Source: Streblospio benedicti (lineage: Eukaryota; Annelida; Polychaeta; Spionida; Spionidae). Taken from it: DNA of 64,000 nt. The notes below the pieces were generated by a model, which saw nothing but the letters and a program-made list of their open reading frames with translations, did no database searches and was not told the origin of the DNA. How positions within the stretch are numbered: position 1 is the stretch's first letter; every line of letters starts with the position of its first letter. The stretch is taken from positions 1,351,626 through 1,415,625 of the forward strand of contig CM032667.1 in the NCBI GenBank assembly GCA_019095985.1, read 5' to 3'. This document shows, piece after piece, positions 12,101 to 23,900 of this stretch. Both the position numbers and the translations under genes were made by a program.

Positions 12101-15100
12101 AAACTAGTCAAAACCCTGGCGCCTGTGTAAATCAGTTGTGTTAATATTTATAAGAACATCTGTTGTTAACAATTCACTCATGCTCATATCAAGAGGTTTT
12201 GTCTGCAGGAAGCCCGTTCCACCCTAAGGTTGTGGACCCACGCAAGCTACGAGTGTCTGGCGGCTGGGAGAGTCTGGTGGACGCCTCCAATCGCATGAGC
12301 CTCATGGTGGGCGAGACCAAGAGGATCGAGTTTGACACGAGCCAGGCAGGACCCGGTGAGTGGGGAGAAAACCTGCAATTTTTTTCAAATTCTTCATCAA
12401 TTACTGACGTCAAAAGTTTGAAATCCAATACTATTATCTATGACGATATTCATCCTGTTGATTTTGAGAGGAATCCTCTAAGTCAGTGAAGCCCATAGCA
12501 CCATAGCACCTAAAAATCCATGTGTATTTTTATTTTTTCTCAATACATTTGTAGTCTGGGTCGGCTCCCTCTTCAAGAGGGTTATATGCAAAATCCTTTG
12601 ACACTTGTTCAGCGTCCAAGCTTCATAATCTTATCTGGGTATGAAATAGGGCCTCCCCAATGTCTCTATTCCAGCTGATATTATCCAAGGGCGGCTGGTT
12701 TCAAAGGTTCACTGCAGTATGGGCAAGCTACTTTTTTTACTCCCTATATTAACATAAAGTCGGGACCAGCTACGTTTTATAGTTGTTTTTCCTGTGGTTT
12801 ATGAACAACTGGTAATGAGTTTCGTACCCTGCCCTTACTGTGCATTCTATTGGCAGGTGTCGTGACTGCTGAGGTGCGCGGTCCGGACGGCCTCATCAAC
12901 AGTCATGTGGAGCACCTCGGTGCCGGCGCGCAGATACTCACATTTGTGCCCAGGTGAGCAGTAGAGTAGAAATGTGCCATACTGTGCGATACTGCTTTGC
13001 AAAGTATAGTTTGGCTTAAAGTTTGTTCTGTCGAAGTGTTTGAATTATAGTATTATGTTTTTTTACTGTGAAAGTCTTGCGGTTCATGATAGAGCTGGAG
13101 ACAGTCAGCATTAGCACTGTGGGAGCACAGCTAGGCAATAGGCAATTTAAAAAGTGTGCTTATCATGTTAATTAGGCATAATAGTAACCCATTTAGTTAA
13201 CGCCCAGGAGCTATTAAGCCGCATCTACATGGCTTCCTTGTAATGTCGTCCTAAAAGATCTTTCATTGTAACTGTTGATTAATGGAAAGTAACCTTTCAT
13301 AGAATCTTTCTGCCCCGCGGCTATTTCCCTGCTTTCCGTTTTCAATTTACATGTATAACCCATGCTCGTGGCCATTCACGTGTCTTTTTGGCCTACCTAG
13401 TGGTGATGTGTGTACATTCCGACACATTAAAATTAAAAAACTTTTTCGATTGATCATAACCTACGACTTACATGTATACAGTAAAACCTCCAATTATAAC
13501 TACGTCTATAAAGAGACCACCTCCATACAAAGACCATTTTTTGATGTCCCAAACCATTGAAAGACCTGAAAAAACCTCCATTAAAAGACCACCTCTCCAT
13601 TGAGACCACATGAGGCCCACTCCTGGTGGTCTAGATAGAGAGGTAAAGCCTTGTAATCTCATTATTGCTTATCTTGAATTTTCTGTTTAATATCTTGAGG
13701 TTACATCCTTTTCCATTTAACTACATTATAAACACATTTAGTTGGTTATCTCAATTATTGACAATTTGAAGCATTTAACTGTTATGCAACAGAATCAAGA
13801 TAACGAGTTTCTACTATGCTGTTTGTTGGCAGGGTTGAGGGTGAGCACTACATCAACCTGTACTGGTCCGAGGCGCTCATCCCGCGCTCACCCATCATCG
13901 GCGTGGCACGGGGTGGAGGCGGCGGAGCCACGAGCACGCTGCTCAAGGCTGGAGCCGCCACACATGAGAAGGTGGGGGACTGTGATGTTGCAAAACATTC
14001 TAAATTCTAAATCAACCTGTTACATTTACTGACATCAAACGTTTTATATCCACATGTCAAAGATTATATGTTGTCCTGTGGTGGACTTGGATAAAACCGT
14101 GTATTCGTCCCTGGTTCAATGTAGTCCATAGCACCTGAATAAAAAATTAGGTGTATTTTCTTTCTTCTTTAAACACTTATTATAATCAGGCTTCTTCTTC
14201 TTTGTTTGTTTTATTGTTTTGTATTGAAATGATATGACAACAAAATCAAATTGTAGACACTTTCGTGGGATTGGGATGAATTTACTACCAAAAAATTTCC
14301 TTGTTTGGTTTAATAATGAGATATTTTTTCTTAAGGCAGCAGTGACATGTTGCTCTCCTTACAAAGTTGGTTACAATGCAATGGAGTATTAAGACCACTT
14401 TATCAAGAGAGCACTTCTGTAACTAGGCCAAATAGAGACCACTTGAGGCCAGCCTCCAAAGTGGTCTTCATGCAGAAGTTATCAGCATAGACAGGTCCAG
14501 GGGGTTGTACGCTAGGACACACTCTCTCCTACGCCTTTTTTCCACCCAAATATCTCATTTTCATGTGCTTGTTTTTTGGCACATTTGTGGGCACAAAACT
14601 ACTGAGATAACTTAAAAGTGCTCCCCAGACCTTTTTTTCAAAAACCTGAATCTGCTAGTAATCAGTTGAGGCCTACATGATATCCTCCAATTAAAACCAT
14701 CTCTATAATGAAACCATTTCTCTGAGTACCAAACCCTCATAACGACGCCTACGCCTAAGTCCATAAAGAGACTCCCTCTATAGAGTCCACCAGTTGGTGT
14801 CAGCCCCCGGTTGGTCTTGATGGAGAGATTATAAGAGTAATTGTCTGTTTTAGTGTGGAGATAACACTAGCTTGCACGAGTGGTGTCTAAGCCTGCTCGG
14901 GTGAGTGTTAGCGAACGAGAGTGGGCTAAGACACCACAAGTGCGTAGCTAGTGTTATCTCCACACTAAAACAGACCATTGCTTTTTTATCTCCCCAATTT
15001 AACCGAATTATTTAAGTTGATGGTGTTTACCGTTCACAAAGTAGGGAGATAACCTGATCTCCTACGGCTCTTAACCAATTAGAATCGAGAATGAACGCCA

Positions 15101-18100
15101 AACTGGGGAGAATGTATGTTACATGATTCTCGTGTCCAGGTGGTGCTGACGGGGCGCGGCCTCAAGGAGGCTGGCGTGCGTCAGGAGGCCGAGTTTGTCA
15201 TTGACGGCACGGAGGCCGGGCCGGGCTCGCCAGAGGTGACGCTCACCGGGGTCAAGGAGGACATCGACGTGCGCATCACACCGCTCGGAGGGGCCAAGTA
15301 CAGGGCCACGTACATACCCCAGCTACACGGTACAGAGATGTTGTTTCAAATATTTGTCTCAAGGTCAGGATTAGGTGGGAGGGAGCTACTAGTGAGCAGT
15401 ACTAGTAACCCTTGGCGATTGTCAAGCTTTTTGCAACATCAAAAAACATTTATAACATTCACTAAAAATAGCAAATATTTATTTACCCTCTATGTCCAAT
15501 TATGACTTAGATGTAAGATGTGCATGCTACTTTGAAGATAGGCATATGTTTAGAAGTTGCTAATAGCTCGTATTGAGCACTGCTAATAACTTGGATTGGA
15601 TGTCTAAATATTTTCATGAAAAATCCACTCATCCTGCAAAAAAGTTGGTGAATTTCTACTAATCAATACACTTAATCCTGACTGCGTTACTAGTTTAATA
15701 ATTAATCAGATTCCTAAAAGATATTTGTTTTAACATTCTTGGAATCCTGTAAATTCAGAATGAACATGTGATAAATTTTTCTTTGAGAAATTGAAATATA
15801 AAAATAATGTTGAAATATAAAGGTGATCGCCATAATATATGATGATCGTGTGTATTCAACTTTATAAATCACCATCATTTTATGCACCATTTAGGAGCGT
15901 ACCTGCTGAACATCATGTGGGCTGATCGTCAAGTGCGTGGCTCACCTTTCAAGGTCAATGTCATTGCTCATAGCGATGCCACCAAGGTCGTATGCTCCGG
16001 AGAGGGACTCAAGGTAAAGCCAGCCATTGAGTATCATAGTTTACATAAAATGTGCCGGTCATATCTTAGTACTCAATCACTTGATCAGATTCAAATGCGA
16101 AATTATTACCTTTTATGTTCAGGTTTGATGCCTGCAGATAGCAAAGCTGAGGTGACACAACTTCTTCCTCGTGGCTTCATCATAGTGACCGTGCAACCCA
16201 CCCCTCTTTGCATGTACATGTAGGATAAGGGATGGGAATGGCCATTGTCAATACCATATAATACAATACATTGCAATACAATCATAAAGCCTTTTATCCT
16301 CTGTCAGGTGGGCATCTTGGGCCGTGAGATCAAGTCGATCATTGACACTCGGCGTGCAGGGCCCGGGGAACTCACAGCACACTGCATGGGGCCCAACAAG
16401 GTGAGCCTCGCACACCACAGCTTGTCACTGGCTTATTAGCCAAGTACAGATGGACGAAGAAGGATGAAGGGACAAGAGCAGTTTTGTCTTTGTGCATATT
16501 AATTTTTTGAACATCTAATATCACTTTTAATAGCAATCAGGCATGCACATCTATTTTTCTGTTTTTATCAATTGTAGCAATCTTTGTGACATTTTACATT
16601 GACTTCATGTGAAATGGAGAATACAAGTTCCTCATTTTTATTTAACTGACATGTTGGAAATGTTTCCGATGCCTTTATTTCCTACCTGTTTTGATGCTGT
16701 GTAGGTTGCGTTCTGCGAGCTGTTCGACCACCGAGATGGCACATTTGGTCTGAGTGTGCGTCCACAGGAGCCGGGCAGACATGTGCTGCAGGTGAAGTAC
16801 GGCGGAGAGCACGTGCCAGGTACACACAATAGCACGTTTTTATGTTTAATCCTCTAAATGTGTTCACCATCTTGAAGTGATATTTTCTAGATTTGTGGTG
16901 GTCAGAAAAGGTGCTAGAAGTCTGTAGATCCAATAAATGTGTGATATCACAATTTTGTCTTAGAATGCGATAAGCAGACAAATAATCAATTGTCACACAG
17001 TCTGGCATAATGGTAAGAGTCTGGTACGGATATCCACCCTTTAAAACCATTGCGCCAAACCTAATAGTGCCTATTTCCTGGATTATTTCATTGTCTAAAT
17101 TTGGAAAAAGGATTGAAGAAGGATATATAACAATCATTTTCCTTCATATTCTGTACATTGTAATCCCAATTGATTTTGAAAACTTATAATGTAAGTAAAA
17201 CCTCATTTGATTGGTTTTCATTCTAAATTGTCCCAGATCCACTTTGCTGTCCCACATTAGTATTTGGCCAAATATCAATAGATTATTTTATATAGGTATT
17301 TATTGTGAAAGACAACAAACAAATGTATTATTCAATGGCACCTACATATAAAAATCATATTAGAATTGTAATAGATAACAATGTAATTTTTTAAATATGT
17401 CGCCAATTAAACAGTTACAGTTGAACCATGATTCATTCCATATTTTGAATTGAAAATAATATACAAAAAATGTAGCTTCATTGAAGTGCTATTTTATCTT
17501 AAAACATGTGATTCGACATGTGAAAATTTAGGATGAACGTAACATTTTGAAATAATACACTTAATTACGAAAAATTGAAATGTTTGTGTAGGGAGCCCCT
17601 TCGTGCTTCGTGTGTCTGGAGCACCAGACGCAAGTAAGGTGCGTGTCAGCGGCCCAGGAATCGAACACGGCATCCTGGCCATGTACCAGTCACGCTTCAT
17701 CTGTGAGACGCGAGGTGCAGGCGCGGGACAGCTCACTGTCAGGATCAGAGGACCCAAAGGTATGCATCACCAGCCACATGTGGTCTATAACCAACTTTCA
17801 TTTTTTGTTAGCACTTTATCTTTTATAGTATGTTGTCAGTGCCTAAGAACTTACGTAGTGGTGATAAAGACTTAGTGATAATGGTCTAAAATTCACTTGG
17901 TCATTTTAAAGTCCGATGATTTTTATATATATTCAACACAACAAATTGTAAGAAAAAAAGGTCTTTTATTTTTTTGTCTTATATATGCTTGCTAAAAAGA
18001 TGTAAGGGAAAGAGAGAGAATCTTGAAAACTTATTTTGTTTGCTTAGTAGTTTCATCTACACATTTATGTAAATTCGTTGCTAAACAATAAAACGATAGT

Positions 18101-18494
18101 ACATGTACTATTTATTTGCCTTCAGGTGCATTCCGTGTAGAAATGCAGCGTGAGTCACAGAAAGACCGTACAATCCTGTGTCGTTACGATCCCACCGAGG
18201 TGGGAGATTACATTATCTCCGTCAAGTGGTCTGGAGAAGATGTGCCTGGATCACCATTCCATATCCAGATCTTTGACACTCAGTCAGAACTCGAGAGGTG
18301 GGTGAATTAATATTGATTCTGCTTGCAGTGTGAAGTAGTCTAAATATTTGGTTCAATATTTTATTGCTGCTGTTTGTTAAGAAATTGATAAATTTTGTTT
18401 TGTTGACAGATTTCTGCATGAGAATCCCAGCCGCCGCACCAACCAGCCGTATTTCCCACCAAGATCAGACCATGGATCTGAATGGGAAGATTAA
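1463..18494 (+). CDS. Filamin-repeat protein with a long disordered N-terminal region
   Basis: Proposed exons are 1463-3668, 3813-6134, 10742-10885, 11259-11384, 12209-12355, 12857-12953, 13833-13971, 15140-15329, 15895-16013, 16308-16400, 16705-16819, 17592-17759, 18126-18297 and 18410-18494 (stop TAA). All introns are GT-AG, all phases agree, and the total is 6,123 nt (2,040 aa). The first ~1,510 residues are low-complexity and the rest is five filamin Ig-like repeats. Filamin repeats are known as scaffolds that bind membrane receptors and signalling proteins. No CH actin-binding domain is encoded here. The start at 1463 is the first ATG after an in-frame TAA at 1445. A weak acceptor ending at 1448 would make this an internal exon, so CH-domain exons could lie left of the window, as in filamin or jitterbug genes. 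Orthology is therefore open; the domain call is secure. Confidence 0.85.
3669..3812 (+). other. Candidate 144-bp retained intron carrying tandem in-frame stops
   Basis: The reading frame before and after this segment is the same but is interrupted by TAA-TGA at 3794-3799. The stops lie in a pyrimidine-rich stretch ending in a good acceptor (ATATTCAG, cut after 3812). A donor GCAAG|GTACTC after 3668 is phase 1, as the acceptor requires, and splicing restores the frame exactly. Up to 3793 the segment is open and similar in composition to its flanks, so retention would give a 777-residue protein ending in DSSGHSF. Other weak donors exist nearby; the acceptor is the stronger call. Confidence 0.55.
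7164..7970. mobile_element. Non-autonomous DNA transposon with ~30-bp terminal inverted repeats
   Basis: The left end (TAAGGCCTAACAAAATAAT...) and the right end, read as reverse complement (TTAGGCCAACCAAAATATT...), match imperfectly over about 30 bp, through TTTGTTTC. The interior of about 750 bp has no coding ORF. This fits a MITE-like element; superfamily and target duplication are not clear. Confidence 0.55.
8795..9372 (-). mobile_element. Penelope-like element fragment (GIY-YIG endonuclease part) between inverted repeats
   Basis: On the minus strand, interrupted reading frames match the element at 21742-22906. They share the linker NTIKSMLPSPKDKSP, the GIY-YIG start CPRCQYKYIGETGG, and the C-terminal DTSYDLPPVYSSLLSHD. 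Arms of about 64 bp at 8795-8858 and 9309-9372 are inverted copies of each other. The left arm also resembles a tRNA-like sequence (B-box-like GGTTTGATTCCC on the minus strand). Only the endonuclease end is present. It is a degraded fossil with several breaks, more diverged than the copy in the TPMT gene. Confidence 0.75.
10430..10690 (+). mobile_element. Possible tRNA-derived SINE
   Basis: The segment has a B-box-like CTGGGTTCAATTTC near its left end, a GC-richer body than the surrounding intron, and ends near CTTAAGACAATAAAC, about 50 bp before a filamin exon. No second copy is visible in this window, so the call rests on style alone. Confidence 0.3.
11385..12208 (+). other. Intron with two unrecognised ORFs
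   Basis: This filamin-gene intron contains open frames at 11521-11769 (82 codons, ending in a Cys-rich CKKCVSCNRR) and 11803-12066 (87 codons). They lie close together and look more protein-like than random intron. I cannot assign them; a remnant of a mobile element is the simplest guess. Confidence 0.25.
13484..13655 (+). repeat. Copy of the GAGACCACCTCTAT repeat family
   Basis: The segment starts CAGTAAAACCTCCAATTATA and carries several approximate copies of a short motif like AAAGACCACCTCC/GAGACCACAT, ending in an inverted version (GGTGGTCTAGATAGAGAGGT). The same family recurs at 14388-14480, 14685-14835, 27325-27775 and 36190-36376. Confidence 0.6.
14388..14480 (+). repeat. Partial copy of the GAGACCACCTCTAT repeat family
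   Basis: A short fragment with AAGACCACTTTATC, AGAGACCACTTGAGGCC and AGTGGTCTTCATGC, the same motif set as its neighbours at 13484 and 14685. Confidence 0.45.
14685..14835 (+). repeat. Copy of the GAGACCACCTCTAT repeat family
   Basis: Contains CCTCCAATTAAAACCATCTC, TATAATGAAACCATTTC and a closing GGTTGGTCTTGATGGAGAG. It directly precedes the foldback at 14843. Confidence 0.5.
14843..14975. repeat. Foldback (hairpin) element, ~51-bp arms
   Basis: The arm at 14843-14893 (GTCTGTTTTAGTGTGGAGAT...) is the near-perfect reverse complement of 14924-14975, with a loop of about 30 bp. It lies in the intron before exon 15140. It is a MITE-like or foldback element; no ORF. Confidence 0.7.
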
Positions 18495-20956
18495 ACGCAT
18501 ATCCGTGTGTGGCTGAATTGTTTCATGCTTGCTTAGAAAAGATGAATACGTAGATGAAATAATATTTTTATACATAGTGGTTGACCATGAACTTTAATAA
18601 TACATGTATACCATTTAACAATGAAAAATGATTTGCATACCTTTTGCATTTTTACAATGTGTTTTTCACGATGTAGACATTGCACTTAAGAGAATACATT
18701 ATATTGTTATCTTTTTTTTTTTTTTGTCACTGTGTAGAATTCAATTGTAATGCCAGAAATTATGTAATTTAATGGTTTGCATGAAGAAGGATTTTGAAGA
18801 TTAGACAACTTAAGGTGCTGAACTTTTAACTTCCATGTCTTTCACTGCCTTGAAGTATCCATATTGTTCTTGTTCCATATTCTTCTATATCATTGTTATG
18901 TAGGTTAAAATACACCATTTTACCAAGAGTTCATCTACATTTTATATTGTAATCCAATTTACATGTTTGGTTTGGGTAAAACTGGTTGTATCAATGTATA
19001 CTATTTCATCAATCAATATATGAATAACTTATGTTAGATGGAAGCAAGCTTTTATGCAGTTTTTATTGCTTCAAGAAGTGACTTATGTGATAATATTAAA
19101 ATTTTAGCTCATAATTATACTGGTTTTGTTGGTGTCTTCTTGTCAACTTCCATGTTGTACCTAGCACTTTGATGACATTCCCCAGGTTACATTCCTTCGC
19201 GGTACTTGAGCACTTCCAGTAGATAGGACACATGCATGTAGACAGAAAATGTGTATGATAATAATGAATATGAACATTCATGTAGAATTGTCGATGAAGA
19301 CATTCCTCTATAAGTTATATCTGTTAGATAACATTCTGGATGGATATAGTAGGTCTTCATTTTTTTTGAGCATATTTTATTATATTCTAATTTGGATCAA
19401 ATATTCTTCTATTTGTAGCAATGAAACTGATTAATTAAATGTAATCTGCTATGCTCGAGCTGCTATGCTGAAAATCGACTTACTAGGCAATACTTATGTT
19501 TCAATAAAGATGTTTGTATACTCACTATTCACTGAACATTTGAGGAATTTCACGTTATATTACCTTTGCTTATTTATCATGCATTAGATTAATTTGCTTT
19601 GTTGTTACTGTGTTAAAAATTAAAATGCTTGTAGAAAAGGTAGTATTTTGTTTAATGTCAATTAATTAAATGCATAACTGTACAGATGTAATACATTATA
19701 AGTGATCATTACTTGTTTATTATGGATACTTTTGTTATGAATATAAAAAGTGAAAAGCATATCATAATTTATATATTTTAATAAAATATTTTCACAAACA
19801 ATTGTGTCCAGATGTTTTGCTCTTTTAATAATCAAACAAAATAAGCAATATACTCAAATCTGATTCTAGCTTATAAATTCCACATTGAGAAAGTTTTAGA
19901 TAGAAAGCAGCAGTGATTTTTAAATTTATTATTAGTGCTTGCTACTATTATAAACCTGTGCAAACCCGTAAAAAAACACCACAAAGACATCAAATCCAAG
20001 GATAATTGGAACATAAATTCTCGCATCAAATTTATTCTTCGTCAGTAGACCATTAATTGTGACATGTTATCCCCAACATGGCGCATTCATGTAATGCCCC
20101 CTTATCCTTATTTCAATATAATCCATCATAATTGATAAAACAACATTGATCACAATGTAAACAGGACTTCATGCATGTATTTTACCTGTCCAACATTATA
20201 TAAGTATGTTAAGTCTTAGGATTTTTCAAATGATACCAAATGATACCATTTACATGTATGGTTGGTTAGATCGGATCTTTATCTCAAAAGGTAATGTGTA
20301 CATATACATGTAAGACTAGAATATGATTATGATTGTGTGAACCATATATTTTTTATATCATAAATTAAACATCAGTACAACATGTAATGTTGTTTTGTAA
20401 TAAAATGCATAAAAACCTAATCAGTACAGTACAAAGGTGATACACACACATACCTGCTATTACTTGCAGTTTTTTCTAATATATTAAGAATATTCTTACA
20501 TGTAGATATATGTACATGAGTTTGAATTAATGGATTTTGGTGTATTAATGGGCCTTTGAGACACAGATAGGTTATGTTATGTAGGCCAATAGGCATAGAG
20601 AAAGAATTCCTTAAGTGTTAATTGCCTTAACTGCTGAAAGATTACACACAAGCTATATTATTTTACAATTTTCGGGACTTGTTATGCATCAAAATGAAGC
20701 TCCCAAAAGGAGACAAGATTTGATCTATAGAAGTCATATTGACTACAGAGCAGAAACAGATACACGGCAGAAGAGCATTGTAGAGATTTAACTCCGCCTC
20801 TGCATCTGAGAGCACACAGCTTAAATTCCTTGCCGAGAATTTCAACATTTTTCCCGGGCCCCCCTTAATCCTCCTCTACCCTGCACTTCAGATATGTAGA
20901 TTCATCCTTGAATAACACCCTGGAACTGAAGTTTAACATTCATTTCATGGCAGAAA
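18495..20956. other. 3' UTR of the filamin-repeat gene and intergenic spacer
   Basis: AT-rich sequence with no recognised gene. Candidate poly(A) signals for the filamin-repeat gene are AATAAA at 19503-19508 and 19780-19785. The part after about 19,800 has no supported feature until the TPMT start codon. Confidence 0.6.
19503..19508 (+). terminator. Candidate poly(A) signal AATAAA (filamin-repeat gene)
   Basis: AATAAA about 1.0 kb after the stop codon at 18492-18494. A second AATAAA at 19780 is an alternative. This is motif evidence only. Confidence 0.35.
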
Positions 20957-23900
20957 ATGGCTGAGGGTACGTCCGGGGCGCATTGTGAGTTTCCTGAGTT
21001 TCCTTCGGAGATGTCCGGAGAGCAGTGGGTGGAGCATTTCTGGTCGGGTGGCTTCCAGCCATGGGCAGACAGCACTGAGGCAGAACCGTGTGTACATATT
21101 ACTCTTATTGTTTTGTATGAAGCATACAGCATGCATTTTCTGTGTCCTGTATTGTCAAATATTTATAATGCTAAAGACCCTTGCCTTTAAAATAGATATT
21201 TGTAATTTTTCAGCTATTTAAAGGTGGTTAACCGATGGACAGTATTTAAAACAATGCATCCTTGGAACTTGAGTAATTAATCCTGTAATTAAACTGATAA
21301 TGAGTCATATTGCAAACATTTTAATCCGACAGTGCATTAAGCAATAAATATTTGACAAATAATGTTCGTTTTTTTTTTTTTTTGCTATAGAGCTTGCTGT
21401 CTTCTTGCCAAATGTATTTGGTTAACAGTATACTTAGTACATGAAACTGTCCTTAAAATAATAAAATGGAGAGAAAAAAATACATGCATACTGCATAGTT
21501 AAATACTTTTTTAATTAATTTTCAGACTGCTCAAAAAGTATTTCCCGCTAAGAGGCTCAGAAGGCAGAAAAGACCTTAAAGTGTTTTTTCCATTTTGTGG
21601 AACATCACCAGATATGAGATGGTAGGTCCCAGGTTGTACTGTGATAAGAACAAAAATGTTCATTTGCAAATGTAAAAATCCATGCATACTATCATTCATC
21701 ACAGAATATGTAAGCTTCTATTGGGTTCCATTATATAAACATTTACTTATATAGCTACCTATTGGAACCTGCCATTTTGTCTTTGGCAAGACTTTCGCTC
21801 TTGTTTCAAGAGCTTCGTCGGGCCTAATGAAAAGATCCAGAGCTCTTGAAACAGCGCCCAACCCGCCCCAACCATGGTACCGGTATGTGGATGATACGTT
21901 CGTCTTGATGCATGAATACTTCATCGAGGGGTTCACAGAACACATCAACAGCATAGACCCTAACATCAAGTTCATTAATGAGCCAGAAGTGGATTTTAAG
22001 ATTCCGTTCCTCGACAAGTGCATCAAGATCAGTGATGATGCCACAACATCAGTCGAGGTATACCGTAAAGCTACCCACACTGATAAATATTTAAATTTCA
22101 ATTCCAATCACCATCTGGACCACAAACGATCAGTTGTATGCACCTTGCTCCATCGTGCTGATAACCTTGTGACCACTCCTGAGGACCAGGCCAGAGGGAG
22201 AGACCATGTCAAAGCAGTGCTCAAAGATAATGGATACCAACCATGGATCTTCAGATTACCCAAGCCCAAGGAAAAGACACCCACAGAAGACGTCTCCAAA
22301 GAAGCGACGGGGAAGACTCCAATGTGCCTTCCATACCTAAGAGTACTTTCGGAAAAACTGAGCAACATTTTCTGGGATCATGGAATCAATACATATCATA
22401 AGCCGGTCAATACCATCAAGTCAATGTTACCTTCTCCCAAGGACAAGTCTCCAGACAGTGCCAAGTGTGGCATCATCTATGAGGTCAACTGCCCTCAGTG
22501 TCAGGATACTTATGTTGGTGAGACAGGCAGGACCCTGAACACCAGAGTCAAGGAACATTTAAACCCTAAACGTGTTCCTACGGCCATTGGGGACCACATC
22601 AAGGATACAGGGCACAAGATCAGCCCCAGTGACTTTAAAGTGGTAGCACAAGAGGAAATGGAGCTGCGCAGGAAGATCCTTGAGGCCATTGAAATCAGAG
22701 AGCGCCGACCCCGGATGAACCGCGACACCGGCTATGACTTGCCCCTCGTGTACACAGTTCTGCTGTCACATGATTGCCAAATCCGTGGCGGTCATGTGAC
22801 CCAGTAAGACGATCTTTTCATTAGGCCCGACGAAGCTCTTGAGACAAGAGCGAAAGTCTTGCCAAAGACAAAATGGCAGGTTCCAATAGGTAGCTATATA
22901 AGTAAATTATCATTCATATTAAATAATAATGAAGATATATTGACAAAAGAGGATTTTGAATGAAGATGTAGTTTTGAGCATGCATTGAACCATATTGATA
23001 ATCATGGCTGTTAAATCAAAGGTGAATGTTGAAAAAACTGATCTGTTGACATGATGACCTGTTCAACCCACCTATTCAATATGTACAGCTCAAGTACAGT
23101 GGCATGTTTTCCAATTCGTGCCTTCAATTGTAGATTCATACCTTTAAACGTCACCTACCTCTCTATGCGCATTTGAACAGCAATAGGAGAGGATGGCTTC
23201 CTTGAATGTTTGCCCAGACATAATATATGCCATCATGGAAGCCGTCTTAACCTACACAATGTACAAATGCCCGTGCTTTTAGAGGAAATAATTAATGAAA
23301 ACGTCGATGGCAATGAGCAGAACAATTATGGTTGCCATGGTGCATTGAAATATTTCAACTAGTTTTGTTCAACATTATAAATTTATATAACAAGAATATT
23401 TAAAAATTCATTTTCCCTAACTATTTTACGAAGACTAAAGTTCTTCACATCGAGTAAAATAATTGCAGAAAAATTCAAATCATGTCTTGTGGTATGTAAA
23501 ATACTTGTCCACCTTTACATGTCAACGTGAACTCATTGTAGTAATGGCTGACTCCAGGGTTGCAGATGAGGGTCACAACGTTATTGGCTGTGAGTTTGCA
23601 CCCACCGCTGGCAAAATCTTCGCAAAAAATCAGAGCCTCACTTTCACCGAATGTGATGTGCCAGAACTCGAGGGAAAGCTTTTCAAGTACAACGAAACAA
23701 ATGTAAAGATTTACTGCTGCGATTTCTACAAGTTTAATAGGTAAACAGCAATTTTGTATGATTAATGATTTTGTAAAATTTTTGTCCAAATAGAATTATT
23801 CTTTTTGCAAAATTCTTTGTAGTGTTTGAGGTTTTTTAGTGAGATTTATCTTGGAAATATCAGGTTCTATACATTTGTAGCTATCTTATTATTTAACAGT

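Larger units (their letters stand above)
10742..18297 (+). other. Five filamin Ig-like repeats
   Basis: Exons between 10742 and 18297 encode five repeats of about 90-100 residues. Repeat 1 is exons 10742-11384 plus the start of 12209 and ends in DGSPFHPKV. Repeat 2 is the rest of 12209-12355, then 12857-12953 and the first part of 13833-13971, and ends in RSPIIGVA. Repeat 3 is 15140-15329 plus 15895 and ends in GSPFKVNV. Repeat 4 is the end of 15895-16013, then 16308 and 16705, ending in GSPFVLRV. Repeat 5 is 17592 and 18126, ending in GSPFHIQIF. Each has the family hallmarks: a V-x-G-x-G-L start, an AGPG/GAG turn before the central strands, and a closing GSPF motif. A Gly-rich insertion (ARGGGGGATST) separates repeats 2 and 3 like a hinge. 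The C-terminal tail is short and ends in GSEWED. Confidence 0.93.

Noticed and set aside
16682-17137. 151-codon minus-strand ORF
   Set aside because: It is antisense to filamin exon 16705-16819 and its intron; shadow of a real gene.
22829-22860. A complete hammerhead ribozyme
   Set aside because: The core has a substitution at the conserved U and an extra A, and no proper cleavage triplet after stem III; only a hammerhead-like relic is claimed.
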